The translations under genes were made by a program, and so were the position numbers. The notes below the pieces were generated by a model, which worked only from the letters and a program-made list of their open reading frames with translations, was not told the origin of the DNA and searched no databases. From contig JACVXW010000007.1 in NCBI GenBank assembly GCA_015661135.1, positions 3,062-37,446 of the forward strand: a DNA stretch of 34,385 nucleotides, given 5' to 3'. Every line of letters starts with the position of its first letter. Position 1 is the first letter of the stretch. This DNA comes from Chloroflexota bacterium (GTDB lineage Bacteria > Chloroflexota > Limnocylindria > Limnocylindrales > CSP1-4). Positions 1 to 6,997 of the stretch are shown piece after piece.

Positions 1-1822
1 GGAGGACCGCCGCGAGCACGAGAATCATCCAGAAGTCCATGCGGTCGAACCGCCCACCGCCCTCGCCGGCGAGGGTGGCGGTTCGATCGGGGCGGATCGG
101 CCGCTCATTCAACCGGGCCCGAATCCAGCCGATGAACCCGAGCTCGTCCGACGACGGCCGCGCACCCCAGACCGGCTGGAGCCGTGGTGACGCCGAGAGG
201 TCGCCGATCGGCTCCGCCAGCGGTTCGCCCAGCGCTGCGGTCGGCTCCCGATCGGATGAGGCCAGAATCGTGGTCTGCGCGCTGGTCACGGGCGCACCGG
301 CCGTCGCCGGCCTCGCGCCGTCCTGGCCCGGGCCGTCGTTGCCGGCCCCGTCATCCCATGCGGCGTCGCCGGCCCCGTCGTCGTCGCGGCGGCTCGCTTC
401 GATCTCCCGGGCCAGCCGCTCGCTCGCCGACCGCCGGAGCTCGGTCAGCGCGAACAGGAAGATCCCGGCCTGGATCGACGCCGCCACGGCCACGCCGGTC
501 CAGGAGCCGACCGCCGGTCCGATCCCCAGCCAGTCGTCGATTCCCGGGTTGTTCGGATACAGTGTGGTCAGGACGAAGTACATGTTGGCGAGGGTCGCCG
601 CGCTCGAGGCGACATAGGCGATCGTCCAGCGGATCGACACCGCTGCGAGGATCGCGCCGAGGATGGCCAGCGGGAACAGGTAGCGCTCGTGGACACGCGT
701 CGGGACCACGAAGAAGGCGATTGCCAGCACCGTGAGGCCCACGAGCATCGTCCGGCGGTCCGGGCGGCGCGCGACGAATACGCTGACCGCGATGAACACC
801 ACCAGCGTCAGCAGCGTGCCAACGACGACGGCCGGGACCGCGCCGAACGCGAACGCGTCCGGGCAGTTGTAGAACGAGATGCCCTTCGGCACGACCATGT
901 CGCAGACCCAGGTGCCGCTCTGGGCGATCCCGCCGCCCTTGAAGGTCACCAGCGCCCAGGGGTTCCAGGCGTTCACCGACAGGTATGGATAGCCGCCGGC
1001 GGTCTTGAAGATCTGCTCGACCAGGCCGGGCAATGACAGCCCGAAGGGCAGTGACATGACGATTGCGGTCGTGAAGCCGGCCAGGCCCGTGGTAATGATG
1101 CGGACGGGCCCGCGCACCCCGTCCTCCCAGCCAGTCGTCGTCCGTCGCCGCGCCGGGGGCGCTTCCTCGCCGTGGCCGCCCTCGGGCCAGAATGCACGCC
1201 GGATCGTGACCGCGGCCACGATCGGGACGAGGATCCCGAGCTGTGGCTTGATGATCGCCCCAATAACGGTCAGGATCGCCGCGCGCTCGGGCCGGTCCCG
1301 CCACAGCTCCCGCAGGCCGAGCAGCAGGAAGATCACGCCGAACGCATCCACCTGGCCCCAGATGGCGCTGTCCAGCCAGGTGATCGGATTGACGGCCACG
1401 AGGAGCGCGCCGAGCCGGGCCGCCCAGCGCCCGGCGCCGAGTTCCCGGGCCATGGACCAGACGAGCCCGGCCAGGACGACGTCGGCCACCATCGGCGGGA
1501 CCTTGATCAGGTCGCCGACGCCGCCGAAGACCTTGCCGACCATCCCGACGGCCCACAGGACGTACAGGTATCCGGGGGTGTAGTCGTGGAGGAAGTCCCG
1601 CCCGTAGAACCCGTTGAGGCCCTCGGTGGCGAGGTTGGAAGCCCAGAACTGGAAGGCGGCGATGTCGTTGGCGAAGCCGGAACCGGGCAGGAGGTATGCG
1701 ATGATGACGCGGAAGGTGAGGGCCAGCGCGAGGAGGATCAGGATGCCGCCGACGTCGTCCCGCGCCTTGGCGCGCGTCTCGGCTCCGCCCCGCACGGGCT
1801 CACCCGATACGGGGCCTGTCAA
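1..1822 (-). CDS. GT-C fold membrane glycosyltransferase (GT87/GT39-like), partial
   Basis: This polytopic membrane protein probably transfers sugar from a polyprenyl-phosphate donor at the outer face of the membrane. The frame is open from a TTG at 1822 to the left edge, so the C-terminus lies outside the window (607 codons visible). The TTG is chosen because GGAGG sits 9 nt upstream. A first membrane segment (about residues 25-46) is followed by a loop with Asp53 and the motif DYTPGYLYVLW (residues 80-90), the usual GT-C acidic loop pattern. Many hydrophobic helices follow, then VHERYLFPLAI, which recurs in this group. A Gly/Ala/Asp-rich linker of about 120 residues comes next, and a new helix (FDRMDFWMILVLAAVL) starts at the edge, so a second membrane domain probably follows. 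It diverges from the next gene with only 29 bp between starts. The family is clear; the substrate is not. Confidence 0.8.
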   Translation of the reverse strand, partial: MTGPVSGEPVRGGAETRAKARDDVGGILILLALALTFRVIIAYLLPGSGFANDIAAFQFWASNLATEGLNGFYGRDFLHDYTPGYLYVLWAVGMVGKVFGGVGDLIKVPPMVADVVLAGLVWSMARELGAGRWAARLGALLVAVNPITWLDSAIWGQVDAFGVIFLLLGLRELWRDRPERAAILTVIGAIIKPQLGILVPIVAAVTIRRAFWPEGGHGEEAPPARRRTTTGWEDGVRGPVRIITTGLAGFTTAIVMSLPFGLSLPGLVEQIFKTAGGYPYLSVNAWNPWALVTFKGGGIAQSGTWVCDMVVPKGISFYNCPDAFAFGAVPAVVVGTLLTLVVFIAVSVFVARRPDRRTMLVGLTVLAIAFFVVPTRVHERYLFPLAILGAILAAVSIRWTIAYVASSAATLANMYFVLTTLYPNNPGIDDWLGIGPAVGSWTGVAVAASIQAGIFLFALTELRRSASERLAREIEASRRDDDGAGDAAWDDGAGNDGPGQDGARPATAGAPVTSAQTTILASSDREPTAALGEPLAEPIGDLSASPRLQPVWGARPSSDELGFIGWIRARLNERPIRPDRTATLAGEGGGRFDRMDFWMILVLAAVL

Positions 1823-1851
1823 CCGGATCGGCCTCCTGCACGAGCGTTGAG

Positions 1852-3354
1852 GTGGCGGGCAGCGTAGCACAGGGTCGGGGCTCCGCCGGCCCCGTCCGAT
1901 CCGGATCGCACTGGCTTGACCTCCTCCCTTCCGGGTTCATCGGAGCCGCGCTCGTGGCCCTCGCGTTGGCGGCCTACTGGCTGCCCGGGTCCCTGCGCTA
2001 CTACAACCACTTCGTCTGGCAGGCCCTCGCGTTTCTCGACGGCCAAGCGGCGATCGTGTGCCCGGTTGCGTGTGACCGATGGTTCCAGGACGTGTACCCG
2101 CTGCGGGATGCCGCCGGCAACCTGACGGGTCAGGTCCTCCTTCCGTTCCCTCCCCTGCCGGCGATCGTCCTGCTGCCGTTCGTCGCGCTCTGGGGCATCG
2201 CCACGGATCAGCGGGCTGTCTCGGTCGTGCTGGGCGCCGTGAACGTCGGCCTGTGCTGGTGGGCGCTCGGACGGCTGCCGGTCGGACGGGCCCCGCGGCT
2301 CGCGACCACGATCTTCTTCGGCTTCGGGACGGTTGCCTGGTACGCGGCCAGCCTCGGGACCACCTGGTTCTTCGCCCATGTCGTGGCCGTGACCCCGCTC
2401 CTGCTCGCGCTGGGCGTCGCCCTCGGGGGCGATCGGAGGTTCGCCCGCGATGCCGAGCCGGCCGCGGCGGATGCCCAGGAGGATGCTGATCCGGCGCCCG
2501 TCATCATGGTGATGGGCGCGGCCATCCGCACGTCCGTCCGGGAGGTGGCGGACGGTCTTCGGGCCCCGCTCGCCTTCATCGATCGGCGGCAGTTCCTGGC
2601 GGGATTGCTGTTCGGCATGGCCGCCACGGCGCGCCTGACGATCGTCTTCGGGGCGCCGTTCTTCATGCTCGTTGGCAGCGGTGGCTCGCTGGCCCGGCGG
2701 TCCGTCTCGGCCGGCCTCGGGGCGATCATTCCCGTCGGCCTGCTGCTCGCCTACAACCTGGCGACCACCGGGGAGGTCTTCCATCCGGGCTACGAGTACC
2801 AGTATCAATTGGAGGCGCACGGCTACGCGGCCCTCGGCTACAACCCGGATTGGGCTATCGAGGACATCCGCTACCTGCCCCAGAACCTGGGGATCCTGTT
2901 CCTGTCCGCACCGACGATCCTCCCGGCCAACGCGACAGGCGTCTTCGGCGACAGCGGCGCCGCTCTGTGCGCCGCGGCAGGCGCAGCGCGGGGCGTGTTT
3001 GACCCGACCTGCCCCATTGCCGTGCCGAAGGCGATCGGCATGAGCATCATCCTCACGAGCCCGGCCTTCCTGTTGGTCATCCCGGCCCTCGGCCGTCTCC
3101 GCCGTTCGCGGCTGGTGGCCGGCGCGGCGATGGCAGTGACTGCGATCGCCGTCGTCAACCTGATGCACTTCAGTCAGGGCTGGGTCCAGTTTGGCTACCG
3201 GTTCAGCAACGACTTCGTCGTGTTCGCCCTGCCGCTGGTTGCGCTCGGGATGGCCCGGCGGGGCGGCGTTGGGCTGCTGGCGGCCTGGCTCGTTGGCCTG
3301 TCCTTGGCCATCAACTTCTGGGGCATGACGTGGGGCAACGTCCTCGGATGGTGA
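1852..3354 (+). CDS. Polytopic membrane protein, GT-C glycosyltransferase-like
   Basis: This 500-residue protein has about ten hydrophobic segments. Its first loop (YYNHFVWQALAFLDGQ, then VYPLRD and LPFPPLPAIVLLPF) resembles the N-terminal half of GT39/GT87-type membrane glycosyltransferases, but I cannot name an exact family. A hydrophilic insert at about residues 200-240 separates two membrane halves. The GTG at 1852 is the most upstream start and has no obvious ribosome site, so the true start may be slightly further in. Its stop overlaps the next start (ATGGTGA at 3348-3354), and the GT2 gene follows with a 1-nt overlap, so the three genes form one translationally coupled unit. The likely role is building or transferring cell-surface glycans or glycolipids; this is inference from family and context. 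Confidence 0.75.
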   Translation: MAGSVAQGRGSAGPVRSGSHWLDLLPSGFIGAALVALALAAYWLPGSLRYYNHFVWQALAFLDGQAAIVCPVACDRWFQDVYPLRDAAGNLTGQVLLPFPPLPAIVLLPFVALWGIATDQRAVSVVLGAVNVGLCWWALGRLPVGRAPRLATTIFFGFGTVAWYAASLGTTWFFAHVVAVTPLLLALGVALGGDRRFARDAEPAAADAQEDADPAPVIMVMGAAIRTSVREVADGLRAPLAFIDRRQFLAGLLFGMAATARLTIVFGAPFFMLVGSGGSLARRSVSAGLGAIIPVGLLLAYNLATTGEVFHPGYEYQYQLEAHGYAALGYNPDWAIEDIRYLPQNLGILFLSAPTILPANATGVFGDSGAALCAAAGAARGVFDPTCPIAVPKAIGMSIILTSPAFLLVIPALGRLRRSRLVAGAAMAVTAIAVVNLMHFSQGWVQFGYRFSNDFVVFALPLVALGMARRGGVGLLAAWLVGLSLAINFWGMTWGNVLGW

Positions 3355-4796
3355 TCGCGCCGGTCTCGGTACGGGATCGCGCGATGGCGCTCCCCGCCGA
3401 GTTCCAGACGGTCGCGCCGATCCTGGGCACCGCCCACCCCACCGGCTACCCCACGTACGTGATCCTTGGCTTCGTCGCCAACTTCCTGCTCACACCCCTG
3501 GGAGAGCCGGCCTTCCGGATGAACGTGTTCTCGCTCCTGTGTGTTGCGTTCGCGGCCGCGGTCACGATGCGGCTGGTCCTCCGGCTGACGGGATCGGTGG
3601 CCGTCGGCATGGCGGCCGGGGTGGGACTCACCACGACACCCGTCGCCTGGAACCTGGCAACGCACGCGGACCCGCACACCCTCCATCTGGCGCTCGTGGC
3701 GGTCCTGTTCGCCGCGCTGGTCCGCTGGGAACACGCCCGGCGAGATGGACAGGCAATGGCCGATCGCTGGCTGATCCTCGCGGCAGGGATCTTCGGCCTG
3801 TCGGCCGCAAACCACTCCCTGACCCTCCTCCTGGCCGTGCCGGTCGGGCTGTACGTGCTCAGCGTGCAGCCCGGCGTGATCGTCCGTCCACGGCTCTTCG
3901 GAGTGTGCCTCCTTGCCCTCATCGGCGCGCTCGTCGTCCCGTACCTGGAACTGCCCCTGCGCGCCGCCGATGGACCGTTCAAGGCGGCACTCGTCTACGG
4001 CAGGCCGGACACCTGGGACGGCTTCTGGTCCATCGCCCTGGCGGAGCAGTTCCGCGGCTCCCTGGCGGATCCGCTCGGCGATCTGCCGCGCAAGGTCGGG
4101 GAGCTCGGGGGGCTCGCTGCGGCCCAGTTCGGTCTCCTCGCAGCGCTCATTCCGGTTGGCTTCCTGGCGACCGTCGTTCGCCACCCGCGGTTCGCCCTGC
4201 TCACGGGCACCGCCATGCTGGTCACCGTCCTCTTCAACGCCTCGTACTCCAACGCGGACATCGGGCGCTACTACCTTGGGCCGGTCCTCTGGACATGGGC
4301 CTGGCTCGGGATCCTCGCCGGGATCGTGGTCGAGCAGGTCGGCAGCGAGCGCCGCCGCGTGGGTTCCGCGAGGGCCGTCACGGCGACCGTCCTCGCGGGG
4401 GCGCTGCTCCTTCCGGCGGCCGTGGACTTTGGGGCGCGGTCGGCCGCGGCGGACCGGAGCGGCGACACCTCGGCTCGAGCATGGGTGACGGCCGCGCTGG
4501 CCGGGATGGAGGAGGATGCGGTGGTCGTCAGCTGGTGGGGCCTGTCCACCGTACTCTGGTATGCGCGGCACGTGGACGGCCTGCGGCCCGATCTGACGAT
4601 CATCGACGACCGCACGCGTCTTGACCTCGGCTACGGAGAAGCAACAGACGTGATCGCCCGATTCCTCGGAACCCGGCCCGTGTACGTCATCCGCGCCAAC
4701 GATGCTGACCTGGCCCTCGTCGAGGCCCGGTACGTCCTCATGTCGATCTCGAACGAGCCGGCGCCGGACGTCTACCGCGTTGTTCGAGAACGCTAG
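3348..4796 (+). CDS. DUF2723 family membrane protein (protein O-mannosyltransferase-like)
   Basis: The segment LGTAHPTGYPTYVILG near the N-terminus is the hallmark of DUF2723, a GT-C-like family linked to protein or lipid glycosylation. About nine further membrane helices follow, then a soluble C-terminal domain of about 110 residues (WWGLSTVLWYARHVDG, then TIIDDRTRLDLGYG). The ATG at 3348 is chosen because it overlaps the upstream stop; GTG 3330 and ATG 3384 are alternatives. Family members usually begin with a membrane helix ending in a D-x-G/A-E motif just before this segment. Here the upstream residues read ALPAEFQTVAP and no helix precedes them, so the N-terminus looks about 30 residues short and the conserved Asp is absent. 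The membrane-protein assignment is firm; activity is uncertain. Confidence 0.8.
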   Translation: MVIAPVSVRDRAMALPAEFQTVAPILGTAHPTGYPTYVILGFVANFLLTPLGEPAFRMNVFSLLCVAFAAAVTMRLVLRLTGSVAVGMAAGVGLTTTPVAWNLATHADPHTLHLALVAVLFAALVRWEHARRDGQAMADRWLILAAGIFGLSAANHSLTLLLAVPVGLYVLSVQPGVIVRPRLFGVCLLALIGALVVPYLELPLRAADGPFKAALVYGRPDTWDGFWSIALAEQFRGSLADPLGDLPRKVGELGGLAAAQFGLLAALIPVGFLATVVRHPRFALLTGTAMLVTVLFNASYSNADIGRYYLGPVLWTWAWLGILAGIVVEQVGSERRRVGSARAVTATVLAGALLLPAAVDFGARSAAADRSGDTSARAWVTAALAGMEEDAVVVSWWGLSTVLWYARHVDGLRPDLTIIDDRTRLDLGYGEATDVIARFLGTRPVYVIRANDADLALVEARYVLMSISNEPAPDVYRVVRER

Positions 4797-5596
4797 TGGG
4801 ACATTCGACGGCCTCCGCAGGGACGGAATCTGGCGCGCCGGCGCCGCCGCTCGTCCCGGCGCTGTCCTGCTTCTTTCCGGCCCACAACGAGGAGGCCAAC
4901 CTGCGTGGGCTCGTGGAGGAGGCGCTGGTGACCCTGCCCGCGATCGCCGAGGTCTTCGAAATCGTCATCGTCGACGACGGCTCACGGGACTCGACCTCTC
5001 GGCTCGCGGATGAGCTGGCCGCCGCCAATCCTCGCGTTCGCGCCGTCCACCACGAGGTGAACCGCGGCTACGGCGCCGCCCTGCGGACCGGCTTCGCGTC
5101 GGCGCGCCACGACCTGATCGCGTTCACGGACGGCGATCGCCAGTTCCGCGTTGCCGACCTGGCGCGCCTCACGACCCGGCTCGCGGCCGGGGACGCAGAC
5201 GCCGTGGTCGGGTTCCGGATCAAACGGGCGGACCCGCCTGTGCGGACCCTGTACGCCCGCGTCTACCGCCTCGCCAACCGGATCTTCTTCGGCCTGCGCG
5301 TCACGGACGTCGACTGTGCCTGCAAGCTGATCCGGCGCGGGGCCCTCCGTGGAATCAGCGTCGAATCGAGCGGGGCCTTCTTCTCGGCCGAGCTCCTGAT
5401 CAAGCTGCTGGCCTCCGGACGCCGGGTCGTCGAGGTGGGCGTGCCCCACTATCCCCGCACCGCCGGCAGCGCGACCGGGGCGAAACCACAGGTCGTCCTT
5501 CGCGCGGTCCGCGACTTCTGGCTGCTTCGGCTGCGCCTGTGGGCCGCGCCCGGCCGCGCCCTCGCGCGGGGCGAACCGATCCTGCCGGAGGCCTGA
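4796..5596 (+). CDS. Family 2 glycosyltransferase, DPM1/polyprenyl-phosphate type
   Basis: This 266-residue cytoplasmic enzyme probably makes a polyprenyl-phosphate sugar, the donor used by GT-C enzymes such as its upstream neighbours. The GT-A fold shows FFPAHNEEANL (residues 26-36), the nucleotide-binding VDDGSRDST (59-67), the acceptor-side NRGYGAALRTGF (89-100) and the metal-binding DGD in TDGDRQF (111-117). No C-terminal membrane helices are present, unlike DPM-GtrA fusions. The GTG start overlaps the upstream stop by one base (TAGTG), which ties it to the DUF2723 gene. The pairing fits a donor-synthesis plus transfer module; the sugar is not predictable from sequence. Confidence 0.88.
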   Translation: MGHSTASAGTESGAPAPPLVPALSCFFPAHNEEANLRGLVEEALVTLPAIAEVFEIVIVDDGSRDSTSRLADELAAANPRVRAVHHEVNRGYGAALRTGFASARHDLIAFTDGDRQFRVADLARLTTRLAAGDADAVVGFRIKRADPPVRTLYARVYRLANRIFFGLRVTDVDCACKLIRRGALRGISVESSGAFFSAELLIKLLASGRRVVEVGVPHYPRTAGSATGAKPQVVLRAVRDFWLLRLRLWAAPGRALARGEPILPEA

Positions 5597-5625
5597 CGCG
5601 CGACGGTCAGAAGGACCCGCGCCGG

Positions 5626-6231
5626 TCAGCCAGGCCGACGCCCCGAGCTTCCGCCTGAGCTCCCGCCGGACCCGGGATCCTGTTCGAGCGAGTTGACGAA
5701 CTCGCGGAACATGTCCAATCGTTCGTCCACCACGGCTTCGCCGAGCGTCTCGAGGGGCACGTCCTGGCCCTTCGAGACGGCGCCTCCCGGGTCTGCCGCC
5801 TCGGCCCGCTCGTCAGCGCCCGGATCGGCGCCGAGTGCCGCCAGGTCGAGGACTTCCTCGGCCACGAGGATCCGGGCGTCGGCGCGGACGGCAAGGGCCA
5901 CGCAGTCCGACGGCCGGGCGTCGAGCTCAATTTCCTCGCCGTCCACCGCCAGGATCAACCGGGCGTGATAGGTCTCCTCGGCGAGTGCGGAGATGACCAC
6001 CCGTTCAACCCGGGCGCGGAGCCGCTCGAGCGCGGCGAGGAACAGGTCGTGAGTAAGGGGGCGCTCGGCCGCCAGCCCCTGGAGCTTCATGGCGATCGCG
6101 CTCGCCTCCCACTGACCGATCCAGATCGGAAGGTAGCGATCGCCAACGACGTCCTTGAGGATCACGACATGTCGGCTCGAGAGCATGTGGACACGGACGC
6201 TCTCGACCTGCATCTCGATCAGGCGGCCCAT
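5626..6231 (-). CDS. Bifunctional nuclease family protein (DUF151/BFN)
   Basis: Residues 6-130 match the DUF151 bifunctional nuclease fold: VESVRVHMLSSRHVVILKD, then LPIWIGQWEASAIAMKLQG, and the signature LDARPSDCVALAVRADARI. Family members have been reported with DNase and RNase activity; in vivo roles are poorly defined. The last 60 or so residues form an acidic, Gly/Ser-rich tail without recognisable domains (family core about 130-150 residues). ATG 6231 is used; ATG 6213 (MQVESVRV) is an alternative and closer to the family start. It is convergent with the GT2 gene and follows the rhomboid gene on the same strand by 40 bp. Confidence 0.88.
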   Translation of the reverse strand: MGRLIEMQVESVRVHMLSSRHVVILKDVVGDRYLPIWIGQWEASAIAMKLQGLAAERPLTHDLFLAALERLRARVERVVISALAEETYHARLILAVDGEEIELDARPSDCVALAVRADARILVAEEVLDLAALGADPGADERAEAADPGGAVSKGQDVPLETLGEAVVDERLDMFREFVNSLEQDPGSGGSSGGSSGRRPG

Positions 6232-6271
6232 GGGCGGATTATCCCATCGCCTGCACCGTCAGGACGGACCA

Positions 6272-6997
6272 TCAGGACGGCCGGAGCCACCAACCAGCGG
6301 TGGGCGGCGATGCGCGCCGGGTCAGCCTGACCAGCAGGCCGGCCACGAGACCGGCCACGAACCCGCCGATGTGGGCGAAGAATGCCACCCCGCCGTGCGC
6401 TGCCACCGCGCCGAGCGAAGCCGCGCCATCGAGGAGCTGGAGGAGGAACCAGTAGCCGAGGACGATGAGCGCGGGCACTTCGATCAGCTGGTAGAAGAAC
6501 CCCAGAAAGACGAAGGTCAGGATCCGGGCCCGCGGGTACAGCACGATGTACGCGCCGAGCGTGGCCGCGATCGCGCCCGACGCTCCGATCAGCGGGATTT
6601 CCGAGGCCGGATCCACCCAGACCTGGGCGAGTGTCGCGGCCAGGCCGCCGAGGAGGTAGAAGCCCAGGAACGGCAGGCGACCGAGCCGGTCCTCGATGTT
6701 GTTGCCGAAGATCCACAGGAACAGCAGGTTGCCCACGATGTGCCACCAGCCACCGTGCAGGAACATGCTGGCGAATGCGCCGGTGGCCGCGCCGCCCAGG
6801 TCGCCGGAGCCGGCCAGGGCTGCCGAGATCCGGGCCGGCACAGCGCCCCATGTCTTGAAGAACTGTCCGAGCGCCTCCGCACCGCCCGACGCCTCGATCG
6901 CAAGTTCCAACCCGAAGACGGCGACGCAGGCGCCGATCAGCCCGAGCGTCACGACCGGCCGTCGGCGCGTGGGGTTCGCGTCGCGGAGCGGAATCAC
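6272..6997 (-). CDS. Rhomboid family intramembrane serine protease
   Basis: This protease cleaves transmembrane substrates inside the bilayer. The 241 residues carry about six membrane helices. The L1 loop signature HGGWWHIVGNLLFLWIFGNN spans residues 81-100, the catalytic serine is Ser140 in GASGAI, and the catalytic histidine is His209 in AHIGGF, so the Ser-His dyad is intact. The GTG start at 6997 overlaps the stop of the upstream gene (GTGA), so translation is probably coupled. A basic, proline-containing cytoplasmic N-terminus (MIPLRDANPTRRRP) is typical of this bacterial subgroup. The substrate is unknown; linkage to the PP2C-like membrane protein upstream is suggestive only. Confidence 0.95.
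   Translation of the reverse strand: MIPLRDANPTRRRPVVTLGLIGACVAVFGLELAIEASGGAEALGQFFKTWGAVPARISAALAGSGDLGGAATGAFASMFLHGGWWHIVGNLLFLWIFGNNIEDRLGRLPFLGFYLLGGLAATLAQVWVDPASEIPLIGASGAIAATLGAYIVLYPRARILTFVFLGFFYQLIEVPALIVLGYWFLLQLLDGAASLGAVAAHGGVAFFAHIGGFVAGLVAGLLVRLTRRASPPTAGWWLRPS

Noticed and set aside
351..1556. 401-codon minus-strand open frame
   Set aside because: Arg/Gly-rich shadow of the GT-C frame on the same strand, which shows real motifs.
1819..4571. Long minus-strand frames opposite the glycosyltransferase cluster
   Set aside because: Antisense mirror frames with biased His/Gln/Arg/Gly composition and no motifs.
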